The notes: generated from the sequence alone by a model not told the origin. A stretch of 64,000 nt of DNA from Nautilus pompilius (GCA_018389105.1 JACATO010000308.1:1301001-1365000); one strand, 5' to 3'; shown: positions 13,229-28,003, counted from the stretch's first letter. Made by a program: numbers and translations.

Positions 13229-13258
<30 letters not shown>
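13229..13258. repeat. (AC)15 microsatellite
   Basis: Uninterrupted AC dinucleotide run. A shorter AC run lies at 16179-16195. Confidence 0.97.
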
Positions 13259-13260
<2 letters not shown>

Positions 13261-16200
13261 TTTCTGCTCTGTCAGACTTTATCAATCATATTATTAACTG
13301 GCCCAAAAGCAAATTCAAACACTCCTTTTACTTCAGACCATTGATTTCTTAACCTGATATTTATGTACATACCAACGAAATCATTCTCTTCTTTCAAAAG
13401 GAATTGTTCCCTAAGGTTCACAATCATGGAGCCTGGTATAGTATTTTTCCTCCCATTATTTCATTAAAAAATTTTTTTCTTTGCTATCTTGTTCCAAACA
13501 TTATCAGGTTGAGTCAGCGGATCTTGGTCTGTAATTCACTGTCAAACAGAAAGCTTCAGATTGAATAAGTTTCATCCATTTACTTGCTGACACATTTCAA
13601 ACACCTTTATCTAATTCTGAGTTGGAATGCCACCACCTTAATAAAGTGACTTAAACAAAGTATTAGCACCTTTTTTTTAGTAGATGATTTCCCATATGAC
13701 TCCCACCCAAGATTGGAAAGTAATAAATACCAAGTATCATTGTCTTATCAACTGTTTCATTCAAATGCTACTAAATAGAACTTTATACAGAGAGAGAACG
13801 TTTTTTATCATTGAAGGAGAAAATGTAGTTAAGCATTCAAAAAAGTCATTCAAATAGAGAAAATTATAACCATTAAATTGGAAAAAGTAGTTTCAGAAGA
13901 TGATTTACAAGTTATTATTAACAAAAACTAACAGAATGCCAGGAATAATCAATCCCAATATTAAACATAAATCAAAAAATAGTTTTCAGTTCCATTATTT
14001 AAGTGCTTGGTTTGTCGCATACTGATGTGGAGTCCATATTTAAGAAAGATGTTAAATGGAGGGTTCAGACTTCCAAGCATACAGGATGTGTAGAAGATTC
14101 AAAATATTAGATTTTCCAAATGAGAATTTTATACATTTGAGGAAAATCTGATTTTTTTTTACCATTTTGAGTATGTACATATTTTTTCCATCTATTTATA
14201 TAATACTAAAAAAGCATGAGCTGATATTAGAAAAGGATTTGTCATAGAACTGTAAAAAACAAAAAAGACAGAAATAGAATACTCTGTAGAAGGTTAGTAG
14301 TGCAAAATATTGTATTGATAAGCATTTATTTCTCTCTTTAAGAGCCTCGTTCGTATAAGCTATCGTGGTTTTCATTCTCCTAGTTGTAACTAAGCTAGAA
14401 ATAATTTTATAGTATATTATTAGTATAAGTTATCCAGACACTGCAATAGTTTCTTATTTAAATATTATTCCAAATCTGATATTCTGCATTTTAATTTTAT
14501 AGCATATGTATTCTTGTTTTTCATGATTATAAAGTAAATACTATTTGTAAAAATCACAAGCAACCATTTCAAAATTCTGTCTGAAGTGTGCTAAACATTT
14601 TAAATTAAGAATGAAAAAATGTTATGTATGTTTTTTGTCTAAATTTATGTATCAATCAACCAATAGCTGAATAAAAAATCTACCAATGTGTAATAAGAAG
14701 TATTTTGCATAGACTTCTTTATTTCCAACAATATTGTTTCAATTTTTTAGCTTAGCATAAAAACCTAACATATCAGTAAAATATGCACGTTATAATTAGA
14801 GAATTAGCAAGAACCAACATCTAAGTACTCATGCATGATGTAAAAAATTGCACATTGTGAACAAGATATTGGATACAGGTATATATACCATGATAACTAT
14901 GAGTAAATATAATTACCGACTTGAAATATGCATTCTATATTTCCAATGACAGACCATATATACCTAGAAATAAGTACAGAATGTATAGTGTATACAATTG
15001 AATGTTCTGGGAAAACAAATTGTTATTTATATATCTTGATATCTAATGATTTGCATATTTAACTGAACATTTCCCACACACACACCCTGCATTTATCATA
15101 TAGCTTACTCAAGTTAGCTACCCTACCAGTAGTTATACTAGATGAAGATTAATTGCAAAAATTAAATGGCAGTAGATTCTAATGATAAAAGATATAATCA
15201 GTATGACTAACATCTTAATTAAGATAGATTTATGTTGCTGTGATATAATCAATGCTATGCATTATCAGCTCTGTTTATCAGGTGACCATCATAAAAACCA
15301 GTCAATTAGACTAAGTGCTGTAATGTGTGGAACAGTAGTAAAAGGACACACAATAGTGATGGCAGTTATACACTACAAGTAGTTGAGACTTTTCAGAAAT
15401 TTTTTTGTGCCATCTGCTCTAGATCTTCAATATTTTTTTAAAAAAAGAACTATTAAAATGTTTATACAATCCCAATTCTCAAAACTCAATTTAAAAATTA
15501 AAATAATGTAAACAAACAAAACTTACTTGCATATTTTATTGCTGCAGATGACACCAGCCCATAAAAAGATTCTGATTACTTTTATATACGCCGATTTAAA
15601 CAAGACCCACAGCACTTCTAATTACTGTCTATGGCATTGTAGATGTTATATATTCAGGACAGTTATGAAATATTACTCTTGGCAATTTTCACTTTGCAGA
15701 AAGTATAATAAATCAATCTAAGCTAATGAAAAAAGACATAGTAAACAGACTTTTTTCTCAATGACTATTAATGCAATAAAAAAGCAAATTTTTTTAAAAC
15801 TCATAGTGAGGCAGATACCATATTTTTGTAAGAATTCTACTTTTTTTTCCTCTCTCCCCCCCCCCCAACAAAGTAAACTAAGACTCCAACACACATGGCC
15901 AAGTGGAGTCATTTCTTCAAATGACAAAAGCCCACCATAGCTTGAATAGCCTGCAATATTTTAGGTCTGAATCAGATTAAAAACATCTGGAACCATACCT
16001 AGAAATGGTCAAAAACGAGCCTGCACAAACTCTAAAAGAGTTTGACAAAGAGTTTAGAAATACTGGTGCCACTTCCATTAACCCAAGACACATTAAAATA
16101 ATAAAAATGCCAAGAAAGATTAAAATAAGATTTTTTTTTAACATACAGCATATAGTTACCAAGTGTAAATAAAATTATACACACACACACACACATCTTC

Positions 16201-16545
16201 TTTCTTCTTTCTTTTTTTTTTAAAATTTTCTTTGAAAGAAATGTTTTGTAATGCTAACTTAACCCTTTCACAACGTAAAACAATGGAATGTAGTGCCAAA
16301 ACAGCATCACTGCCTGGTTAAGAGTTGGCATGGATTGAATATAAAATTAGAAATATCTAAAAACAAGTACGTTCATTTTAAAATGTATCATTATAGAAGT
16401 ACAAGTTAATAAGACATATGTCTTCTGTTTTCTTTAACAAACCGAGGAAAAAAATAAATACTAACATTTTCACAAAAGTGTACTGAAAATTATAAATCCT
16501 TAAGTGTATGTATAATATAATTCTTTCATGCCATTATAAGGTTTT

Positions 16546-16618
16546 ACAGGGGGGAAAATTTATTTCACTTATAATGGCAACTCACTTATAACGACATGCC
16601 GTTTGTTATAAGTGAGGT
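16546..16618. repeat. Hairpin remnant with CACTTATAA motifs
   Basis: A perfect 12-base inverted repeat, CTCACTTATAAC at 16581-16592 and its complement at 16605-16616, is separated by 12 bases. Another near copy (TTCACTTATAATG) lies just upstream at about 16564-16576. The CTTATAACG core resembles the ends of pogo/Tigger-type DNA transposons, so this may be a collapsed or solo terminal repeat. That identity is inferred; the inverted repeat itself is plain. Confidence 0.5.
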
Positions 16619-16619
16619 A

Positions 16620-19600
16620 ATACGTTAATTAATATTTTTTATTAGAGATATAAACTGCACATTGCACTGGTGAAGATCATTAATTGTTCTAGATTATTTT
16701 AGCCTTTTTTTTTAGTATATGGCAGATAAACATGGCCAAAGTACATAATAGATGAATATTATACTAATATTTTCAAGTTATTAGGCATTATTCAAGGTTT
16801 CTAACACCAAGTTATCACCTGAAATGAAAGTCTGGAGGCCCCAAGATTAACAGTTTTATGTCAATAGTACACTAGCTGGCTAGCAAAAAGCCAGTAGAGA
16901 AAATTCTACTGAAAACCATATAAAACAAAAACTAAAATACTATAAACTCTATATTAAAAGAAAAGTCCCTACTAGTAGCTAAGGGAGGAAATACAGCCGA
17001 TGGACTGACACAAAAGAGAAGAGACCATTTAATAAGAAGACAGCCTCCAACAAGGATTAAACTTAGCCCCCTGCCACAACATGTTGCACACGCAGTCATC
17101 AACTGTATAATACAAATATTCAGCTGTAAAACTTTGAACCTGAAAATGAAATGGTTCTTAAAAGTAGGTTTCAGAATTTAATTTGCAAATAACATTAAAA
17201 TTTTATTTTATTAGTTTTAGTCAGTCAACTAATCTCTCACTACCCCTCCTTCCTCTCAGGCCCATGCATCAGCCATGATGGCCTCCTGCCTCCTTGTAAT
17301 TACTAAACTAAGAATAAAACAAAACAAGTTTATTTTGAGCAAAAAAAAAAAAAAAAAACATTAAAGAGAATTAACATCAAAATTAGTGAGTTATCATCTG
17401 AGGTAGTAATTATAACTGTGTATGCTGTGAAGTTTTTTATCAGCAAAACAATTTTCAGAACATAAACTTGTTTTTTTTTTTCTTTTTAACAAAAAATGAA
17501 ACAGGACATCCATCGCCTCTCCTTCCTTGAATCTTTATTTGGCTCAGAAGGATAAGTAATTTTATCCTGATATCAAATCTGGAAAAATATTCGCCAGCAC
17601 CTCTTTTATTTCTTTCTGATCTCTAAACTATTTACCTTCAGAAACTATATATGTAAATACCATGGCCAACTGTTTATAGTTATCATAAATAACAAGCTTA
17701 TCAACTGAGGTTACTTTACAGCATAAACACCATTGGTGAAAGCCTGTGGAGGTTGGTGGTGGCCATCACATAATTGGAACTTAAAACTAGAGATCTATGG
17801 TTACCTTAAGCAATGTAATGGTCAAAAAGTAAATAACAAAATAGTAGTATGAAAAATAAGAAATACTATAATATAATGAAATTATATTATTTTTTAAATC
17901 TTGATTATCAAAGCAAAGCTCAACTAACCAAGAATGCCATTGTGGTCTTATTACCCAGAGGTAGAAGTGAAGTAGACATCTTCCTGAATCTGTTGACCTT
18001 TGACATACTCACCCACAGTACCAGAGTATAAATTGGTAAAAAAAGAATTAAAAATAAACAACATAGCTAGCATAACTAAAAACAAACATTATAAGGTTGA
18101 AATTTTCAAATGTTTGGTGCAATCATGTAAAAAAGAAAAAAATACTAGTTTCAAGAACTAAAAAAGAATCTATAAATGGTTATTTTATAAATTTTTTAAA
18201 AAACTGTTAAAGTAGGAGATAAAAACAGCAGATTAGTTGTTTTCTAAAAATCATAAAGAAAGTCTTCATTGATTTGTTTTTTAATGGTTTTTTTTTCATA
18301 TTTGTTAAAGAAAGAAGTTTTCCCATGTACACAAAGCTAGAAGTCTAATTAAAACCAATTCACTGTAGATATTTAACCCTTTGAACCCAGAAACAAAATA
18401 AAATAAATAAATGTGATCGAGTTTCAACCTGTGAACTATCTTATTCTTGACTCTGAAGATTGCAATTTTAAATACATTCTGGTCTTAATTAATAAATCAA
18501 TACTGTTTCTAATCAGAATAAATGCCCCTTTACAACTTATAAATTGTCGTAAACAAGCATCTGCAAAGATAGTAAATTCCATTCTTCATAGCTAGTAGTA
18601 AGGATTAACCAATCTGAGCAAAAACACTGCCCATCGTTTTCCCCTCAAAAGGTAAAAACTAATCTACTCTCTTCAAATGTAGTAGAGCATAGGTTATTCA
18701 ACTAAATCATAGATAGACCCTTTATAACCAAAAGTTCTGGAACCAAGCAGAAGGAGATGACATCATCCTACACGACCTACTTCTATGAAGCTATCAGGCT
18801 GGGGCTCTTTTTGTAGGTCAGAATTGTATAAAACTTTTAAAAGCATAAACACAGCTATCTACAAAGTACAAACTCACCTTAAGAGCTGGTCAAGACTGTC
18901 ATGTGAATCAGACAGAGATTAGCCGAGATGCCAGAACGCAATGATGAATGAGAACTTTCAAAGTAAAAGACTAACATTGCCATTTGCACCAGAAAAATCA
19001 GGACCATCTGGTCATTACAATGTTCTCATAAATTTGATCTTTTGGTTCTCAGACCCAGAATCATGTTGTTTTTTGTTTTTAACTCAGCCATCTGACAATA
19101 GATGTTCTACTGAAAAGCTTCCTCAAAGCATTTGCCAAAAAATTCAAAAAGTACATATCATTTTTTAATTATTACTTAAATATATATGATTTGAATTTTC
19201 AAACTTAAAATTAGAGTCCTACTGGACTGATGGTCATTATAAAGGAAGCTTAAATAAATCTTTCCTTTTCTTAATTGTTATAATTAAAGTTCTTTTTAAT
19301 CTAATCCTCATTAGATCATATTTTACAATAAATGCTGGAAAACACTAAAGTAATATATCTTCTTATGAATTTAGTTACATATTTTAAATAAAAAAACTGA
19401 TAAAATATTCTACTTTTTCTTTAGCTTGTTCTTCAGGATGTGTCTTCTTTTGTAGAATAGCACATTTTACTACAAACTTTACGCAGAACATTTTTACAAT
19501 AAAATTGTTTCACAACTTTCTTAAATTTTAACACAGAAGCTATCTTAAAAAAAAATTTCCATTTAATTTTGGTTATTTAAACATCACAATCATATACCGA

Positions 19601-22600
19601 AACAATTTTAAACTTTTCAGAATTTATCAACGGCTTATTCGAATTAATTAAATTCCACAAAGAAAAATTTTTTTAATTATGATAAACTAAGAAAATCAAA
19701 ATAAACCCATGTTTTGCTGGCATAGAGAACAATATTTACTTAAAACCTTTTTAAACTAGATCCATAGTTGAATAATATCATCTTAGTATTTTTTGAAGTA
19801 GGTAAAAATGTTTGTGGCAACAACACTGCTTTACAGATGGATACATACAGTATATGAATTAAAGCTAGCAAGTGTATCTGGATTATAAACAGTCTTATCC
19901 CAACCTAATCCCTGTCCTCTGAAGATCTAACTTAGTTTTGAATACTCATTTCTTTTTTACATAGTTATATTTTAATATACAATTTTCCTCAACAAATCAC
20001 TTTCTTTTGTTTTTTTTATGCAGGATTCATTAAGCCATTCAAGGTTTCAAATACATTAAATGTTTTAGTGATTTATTCTTTTCAGATTAACTTTATTTAA
20101 AAGAATAAATTCCAAAAATTTACTAGAATTTAGATGCCTCAAATCATATTAGTGTTTTCATTTTTGTTTCTCTAGTCATTATTACTGTCAAAGAAATGTT
20201 GTATTATGGGATAGCTGTACCTAAAATCATCTGCCTATAATACTGCCTAGGGAGTCACAAACATTCATTTAGCAAGGAATGGTAAAAATTCAATATTTGG
20301 TAATATAATAGAAATTACAGCTAGTTAAAATTTAATCTATTAGCCTAAATTTCTTTAAAGCATTTTTCTTTCTCATGGAAGGTTTATGCAATAAACAAAT
20401 TAGTGCTATAATCTACAAGGAAATAAAGAAAGTGAAGCACATTTCTGCCTTGGCATGGACCCACTCCCTCAACTCACTCCTGTTCTGGTGTAATGTCTAT
20501 AGAACAGCAGGTGAAATCATTAGATGAACCACTGGGGAGAAAACAAAGAGAGAAAGATATTAGGGGACAACTTTCACTAAAGAATCTCTTACCAGACCTT
20601 CAGTGATGGATGTCATTGCTATATTCTGAGGACACCCACAACCTTTAAACTAATTATGTTAACTTTTATTAGCACCCACATGTTTACAGAAATATTTCTT
20701 AAATGAATATATAATTGTTCTGGCAATAAATTTTCTAGTTTAGTGGCCAATCATTTAACATTTGAAAGAGGGGAGGATTGTTGAGACATCAAGAAGAAAA
20801 TCCATTTAAAAAAGTTACTAAATACAAGCTAGTCAATACAAGAAGTTTGTTTTAATAGGATATTTCATTTCTGCTGATTTCTAGGTTTTTTAATGAATCT
20901 TTTACAGAGCTGTTATTCTTACAACAGCCACTGATCACTTGACTACATCATATTGTTCACAACCAAGTCAGGGTCACGACTAAAAGTTATAAATGTCCAC
21001 ACAGATAAAAGGAAATCAATACTTCCAAAGGAGATGCTGCATGAAATAAAAATATAAAGTACACAAAATATTATTATTCCATTTACTGAATCTACATGCT
21101 AAGACATATAAAGCAACTGGGTTGCTCAGACAAACAGCCATTAAAAACTAGTGAAAATAAAATTGTTGTTTGATTTTGTCTTCTTCACCAGAACAAATCC
21201 AAGCAAGAAAGCGTCACATGCTGGAAGACTCGTTTTAATTACTGATTTCATCCACAGCAATGCCATGTCAAAACTGGGGTTTTTCAAGCCTTTGCATTCT
21301 TTTTATTAATTGTGCATGTTAATTTTCTTTGTTAGCAGATAGCTCACTATAGGCCATCACAGACAAGAGATACTGCAAATGTTCTAGGTACTGCATCTTG
21401 AGCCAAGAATAGATGTGTGGCTAGAGGTCCTTTCAAAATGTAAGTGTCACAACCCTAACCATAACTCACCAGCCTACCAAACATACCTAACAAAGGTCCC
21501 TACAAGAAATCTTTAATTTTGGATGTGGGGAAAACACCCAAATGGTCAGATGGTGAAGAGAAAGGAGAAGCCATACCACATATGCTACCAACCAAGATTG
21601 CTAGGTCACTAGGTGGTATTAAACAAAGTGAGAGAAATGTGCCATCGATTTTTTAAAATATATTTTTCAGGAATACTTTATATATATATAATCAAACAAG
21701 TTTGGATATTGCTCCAATTAAAAATCCACTCCATGCTAAAAAGCTCATTACAAAGCAGTCAGATCTCCCTGGGCAATAAAGAAAATCAGCGGACATAGTG
21801 AGGAGGGTGTTGTTTACTCTCTCATCCAGTGACTGCTACATAAAGCTCAGCTCTTATAGAGAATTAAAGAAAACATACAGAAATCCATGTACATTATTCA
21901 CTTTTATGTGTGTCTATTAATTTCATAATGATTTTAGACTGAAAATGATAGTGTTCACTAAATGCTTTTAAAGAATCATACAATTCAGATGAAATTTTCT
22001 AATTTTTTATTTTTAATGACATGAAAATATTAGATAATATCTTATAAATCATTTATCCAAGGGGTTAAAAGGAGAATGTTGCTTTAATTTTTTTTTAAAA
22101 TTTTGATATTCACTGACAGTATACTGTAATTTTCTTTAAGTAGCTCAGAAATAATTATTTGATGTTATTTTTTTTATAATATCAAACTTACTTACAATAT
22201 GTAAAAATGTTTGACTGGTTTTCTCTTGGGCATTTCAGTAATGTCAACAAAATTCCATTCTATTTTACATATTTTTGCTTTAAATGTTGAAAATAATAAT
22301 TAGTCATGTATGCTGGTATTCCATAATTAATTTGCATCGTACAGATTAGTATAAACTTTAAAAAAATTAAATAATAACTACTTTATTCCCAATATGTATG
22401 TGTAAGGTTTCCACTTATACCATGCAGTATCTGGAATGAAACAGCCTCTTCACTAAAAACTGGAATTGTTCAGTAAAGCAAATTTTATTGTAAGATTAAT
22501 GAATTGAAAAACGTTCATGCCAAACATCATAACAGTTAATTTTAACTATAAATTAGGGAGAGGCATTTTTTTAAAAAAAGAAACGGTCAAATAACAATAA

Positions 22601-25420
22601 AATACAATAAAATTCAAGTACAAGTCTTTCTTTCTTCACTTCCTTGAAAGACAATACAAAAGTATCTGATATTTAATAGTATTGTTAGCATATAATGATT
22701 TATCTTCTCAATGGATAATTATCTAGATAGTAATGGTCATATCTATGTTTCCTTTTGAGTTATTACAGCTCATCCTTTCCATACTTAAACGTTTATTGCT
22801 AAATATTAATCATAACATAACTTGTAATTCACCATACGTTCTTGTTTCTTTTTTGTGCTGATTATATAAAGTTAAAATTACCATCCATTTTAACAGTCAG
22901 ATATTATATTTGGTCCCATTTTCCTAACCAACCTCTTTAGGACTCATTTTTTAAAATTTATTCTATTATTACAAGTATCAAAAACATCACATTGTTTTTC
23001 ATTTAAATTGATAACAAGATAAAACTTGTGTCATGTGTACTGCGGACCTGGAAGCCCCATTATAGCTTTGGGTTACTATAATGTACAGCCTCTAAGAATT
23101 AAACAGTAAACTTCATATCAAATATTATTCTAACTACATGGCATGAAAAACACAAGTAGTCTCTCTAAATATTAGCAGCGAGAAGATAAATAAAATTCTA
23201 AGGTCACATTTATTAATTTAAACATAATGCACCGTAAAAATTTTAAAGACCCTCTGAGATATTTTTGTTTCTCTTATAAATTTGAGGGTTTGGTTCCAGA
23301 TATTCACTGAAAGCTGAGCATACAACAAACCAGACTTTTTGTGGAAGTCTTCTTAGAATTGAAAAATACTAAAAACACACTAATTTAACTTATAGTCAAG
23401 TACTCAGTGACTTGATAGAATAAACCACTTGTGGATATTTATCTAAAACATTTTCCCATATAATCATCCTCTACCTTGAGAACATCACTTTTTTCTGAGG
23501 TACAATTCTAAAAATGACAAATTAAATGCAAGAAATATTATATATTTGCGTTTAAAAATAGTTCTTAATCTAAAAGCAAATATCAAAATGCCCACTGTGT
23601 TGTGACCACATCAAACTACTTTTATGCTACAGAAAATAGTTCCTTGTTGTCACCTGCTTTTTTGTTTGTTTTTATTTAAATTTTAACTCTAATGTTCTGT
23701 ACAGACAAAATATTTGTTTGGATTACATTATATTATTTGTTTCAATTTGAAAAATTAAAAAATAAATGTTGCTATATTAAAGAAAAGATCACTTAGTTCT
23801 CTCAGTTCCAGAAAATCCTGTACAACATAATATGTGTTTTAAATCCAAAAATCTACTTTCAGAATATTTTATTGCAGTAACCCTGGTACTCTGTATTTAC
23901 CCTACATAGTTTCCACAACAAAAAGAAAATTCAAAACACATTAGGTACAAGATCAGTACTTTGACACTCATCCAACAGGTGGGTTCTCGATAACACCTAT
24001 TAAACACGTTTTTTTTTAAATAAAATAAAAAAACTATTTACTTTGCAGTGACAAAAGGAGCTAAAACAGATGCCTGAATATAAACGGTAATGTACAGGTA
24101 CTCTCACAGCAGAATCACCCTTCACATCCACTCGAGACCACCGTTGGAGATTTTTAGAAAACACGTATCTTTAAAAAGTGGAATTTCCTCGGTGAATTTG
24201 ATGAAGCACTGTCAAGAAATTCTGAGACTGAAGAGGAAATGAAATAATCAGAAATTCCATCGAGGAATTCGTCCTGAGTATCCATTCTGTGTTAAAGACA
24301 GTGTTGCGATAATGAAGACAAATGATCAATCAGTCCAAAAACACACACACCCCCTAACCAGACTATTCTTTTACTTAAGAAAAAGGTCTTCCCCACAGAA
24401 AAAAGTTTCCAGAAGATTTTTGCTGTTTTCCAGTTCATATTATTCGAACAAAAGTTTGTAAGTCGGTTAAACTTCAAAAAAGAGGAAAAAAAACCAAAGA
24501 ACAACATCAACACATCCAGGGGGAAATGAAATTAGAAAAATCAATCAATTTGACAATACCAGTTATTAAAACAAGCAACTTAGACAAAAATATTTACATG
24601 AAATGCAGAGAATAAACTATTCTCCGCATCCAAGCTCCTGTGTTTACGATAGACACAGATTTGCCAGCATCTTAATTAATACAGACAGCACTTTCCATTA
24701 GTGACTTCAATTTCACAGAAAAAAGAGAACCCAATAGTTCTAATTGAACCCGTCATATCTGATTCACATATAGTGATAAATACCAACACAAACCTGCAAT
24801 GTGTTTTTATGTGTATTATGCCAAACATTCCAATTTTAAAAAGAAAATATATTTTTTAATCAGTTCTCTTAATCCAGTTAAAAAAAAAAGAGAGAGAAAC
24901 CTGCAGTAATTAAGTCACCTTATCACCTATCTTCCAAAGTAGTATGTCAGCAAACTAAAATTGGGAAATAAATGTGTATTATTTTAATTAATACAACTTT
25001 TTAAATTGAGTTACCTGCTGATACTTTCTGTCACCACCCATTAACAAAAGATCCAAATCATTTTTTTTTTAGTTAGGATCTTCTTTTGTTTGAAAAAAAA
25101 ACAGAAAAGTGTTTCAAATAAACTTAAATACTATTAATTTACTATTTGTGTGCATTCTTTTTTCTGGTTTTAACAATTCTTTCAAAATAAATTAGAATAT
25201 GCTGCTTTATATGTATAAATAAAAAGATAATAAAGAAGTCTACATAAATAAAAATAAAATACAAATACTTCACAATAATAGCAGCACAAAATGTTTAATA
25301 CATATGCTCTTTGTATATCTCCAGTAGACAGATTGACTATAATGTTAATTATGAAAATAAGAAAAATAATATAGTACTTAAAAAGAAAAGACTTAATTAA
25401 TTGCGAATGTGAGTGTGTTG
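16620..25420. other. AT-rich stretch, no gene seen
   Basis: No convincing coding region, LINE or transposase motif was seen. An A18 run at 17341-17358 with AATAAA about 30 bases upstream could mark a retroposed 3' end, but no body or target duplication could be defined. The interval 24.1-24.7 kb is slightly less AT-rich but shows no recognisable protein. Confidence 0.5.
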
Positions 25421-25425
25421 TGTGT

Positions 25426-25505
25426 GAGAGAGAGAGAGGAGAGAGATGGAAAGAGAGAGAGAGAGAGATGGAGAGGGAGAGAGAGATGGAGAGAGAGAGA
25501 GAGAG
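25426..25505. repeat. Interrupted (GA)n purine tract
   Basis: About 80 bases of almost pure purine on the plus strand: GA runs with interspersed GGAGAGAGATGG-type blocks. The Ser/Leu-rich and Arg/Glu-rich ORFs across it on both strands are artefacts of the repeat. Confidence 0.97.
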
Positions 25506-25509
25506 CACT

Positions 25510-27300
25510 CCTGTTGATTCTGCTTAAATGCTCAGCTAATTTATTAGGGTTAATTTTTTTGGTAATGCACCTGTCAAATCTGCTTATAAATAAGGACCAC
25601 CACTGACTACTACATAGGTTCAAGACTGCTATCTAATCTGTTAGGTAATACCACTGGCATGATAGCTTCCAAAAATAAAAGTAAAACTAGTTTACAACAT
25701 CATACCTCAATTTGCCATCACTAGTAAAAAAACATTATTTCAACACAAAAATGTAAAATTATAATGATAAATGAGGAAAATTAGAAAGAAAAAAAAATAA
25801 GAAGAGTTAATTCATTGATTGTGCATACAAGAAATAGAAGAGTGTAACAGGATACTCTGACATGAAACAAAACACAGGCAGGTGCAAGTCTAATAGTGAG
25901 AAGGTTAGCTTCATGCATTCTTGGAATGAATAAGTAAATAAATAAGAATTACATAGAAATTAGATTAGTACACCTGAGAATCCTTTTTAATTATTTAAAC
26001 ATTTCAGATTTTTTATAGATAAGATTCTATGATTTTGTAATTAGAAGTCACACAATTGAAAAACTTCAAATGTACCCTTCCAACAGATCTACAACATAAT
26101 CATCCCTTGTACCTACGGTAAGTGACTGCTGCCAACAGTGTTTATAGATAGCTAAGCACAACCAACATTTAATAAATTATAAACACCTCCTCCTCAGGGA
26201 CTGAAATCGAGATTTGAAATTTGCAATTTATGATTACTTTTTCTTCACTTTCTATTACCAAAGTTTGATGTTATTTGTTTGTTTTTTTGGTTTTTGAGGG
26301 GGTAAAGTTAAAACTGTTTTGCCAAACTTTCCGATATAAAACCGGCAGTTTCAATAGTTGTAAAGATTATAGCCAGAGAACGTATTATTTTATTTTGTGG
26401 TACAAGTGAAGCTGATCTTGGTCAGTCAGTTTACAAGAAAGCCACTAGTAACAAAGTTAAGCTTGCTGGTTTATTTTTGAATTAACACAACATTTGCAAT
26501 AACTATAACTTAAAATATTATAAAATATTTGGTTATTCAACAAAGCAACTTTCTAATCTATACATAGAAATGCCAATAAGTTTTATTTATTTATCCCTAT
26601 TTATGTTTGTTGTCAGTTGTAGCTGTTTTCTCTCTTCTCATACTTTTAATAAGTATACCACTTGATAATATAACACATACTAAAAGTAAGACATCTTTGC
26701 TGTTGTTGTTGGGGATGGAGAAGGGAATTTTACCTAAACAACCACAACCTGAAAAAACAGACCTAAAGGCTTATAAACCATGTTGACACGATGCAGGTAT
26801 ACCTGGAACAGAACTAACTAAAACATTCAGGTGAAAGCACTTATGTAACAATAGTCTACTGTTAATTTTTAAAAAAGATCAGCCAAAAAAATGCAATTCC
26901 AAATAAAGCAAATGCATAAACACAACCAAATGTATTACATCTAACCATTTTCCCACAATTTCTTTGTCACATATTTAATACTTAAATATGAGCATGTTTA
27001 TTTTCAGTTTATTGACTATCTAGTACTGATGACCACTTCCAATTTAATTTCCAATAAACATTGGTATCTAATAAGATATGCATTCAAGCAAAAGCTAATT
27101 TATCTACAAACAAAATACACAACAGAACATTATTACTTAAAAATATAGAGTTTGTCTAGCTTTGTAATATTTACAGCAGCTTAAACATTATAAACTAGAG
27201 CCATAATAATTCCAATGCATTCTATTACTAAAGGGGAAGGAATTATGGTCAGCAGTTTTCACATGAAAATATCCTAATAATCATTTTTCTTTTTGTTACT
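25510..27300. other. AT-rich stretch, no gene seen
   Basis: No coding signature, RNA gene, transposon motif or tandem repeat was found in this interval. Confidence 0.55.
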
Positions 27301-27307
27301 TTTAAAT

Positions 27308-27867
27308 TTAAATAATGGCAAAAAAACAAGAGAACAAGCATTTGCACTGGCTGACATCAGGAGAAGAAGAGTAGAGGCAAAAATCAGGCATAAAAAGTAC
27401 TGGTCTACTGCAAGGCAAGAAGAGAGGATTGGGATGTGGGAAGGAGTAAGAGTGACAGTTTGAGGAAAAGAGAGGTGGCACCTCTTTAACCAAAAAAGGA
27501 TGTGTCCTCCCCAGGCCAGTTGATGCAGGAGAGGGCATCATCCAGAACCATGCTCTCCTGATGTCTGCTAATACTGAAAAAACTGCATTTTAAATTCTAA
27601 CATAAGCAGTAGAGCAGAGGGCTTAAATGTGATAATACTGCATAAAAAATTTAAGAGAACAGAATCATATTGTCATCATTATTATTACAGATTCTAATAA
27701 ATAACACATATTTTGGTTTGTTTCACTTATAAAATAAAATGCCTTTTAAGTCAGATTCAGTACAGAAATCAACACTAAGTCTGTTACAGTAAACTAATCA
27801 GCCAGATGACAATACTAAGATCTCACCTTCTGTAATGACCAAAGTGTAATTTCTTAAGTCTTTGTTA
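27308..27867 (-). other. Two candidate exons, minus strand (weak)
   Basis: On the minus strand, 27867-27827 (41 bases) follows a good acceptor (TTCTTTGCTTTAG), ends before a GTGAGA donor, and has one open frame reading NKDLRNYTLVITE. A second segment starts at 27573 after GTTTTTTCAG. Its phase matches, and it continues open to a stop at 27308, running through a pyrimidine-rich, Pro/Ser/Phe-rich stretch. The splice signals are good, but the second part is low-complexity and I recognise no family. A third frame from 27573 also stays open to 27486, which weakens the case. Confidence 0.15.
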
Positions 27868-28003
27868 CTAAAGCAAAGAATCAAAACTTACCGCTCATAA
27901 ATCCATTTTTACTAACATTATTCTGTCATGTTCCTTTAATGATAATGAAACATTCAGTAACTAAATACCTAACAACACAAGGGATGTGCTGGTGTTCTTG
28001 TGC

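Larger units (their letters stand above)
8950..16540. other. AT-rich stretch with simple repeats only
   Basis: Apart from the microsatellites and palindromes listed separately, and homopolymers such as C11 at 15856-15866, I see no gene, RNA or recognisable transposon. Minus 11414-11695 is a 93-codon ORF of low-complexity F/L/S-rich sequence and is not credible as coding. Confidence 0.6.

Noticed and set aside
16990-17100. Minus-strand AAGTTTAATCCT resembling a polymerase III B box
   Set aside because: No A box at the right spacing and no SINE body could be traced.
17220-17358. Pyrimidine tract plus TCTCAG, open frame, AATAAA and A18 tail, like an exon or retrocopy
   Set aside because: Open frame is short, no target duplication or parent sequence is evident; the A-run may be simple repeat.
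25182-25623. Ser/Leu-rich and Arg/Glu-rich ORFs on both strands
   Set aside because: Artefacts of the GA repeat tract.
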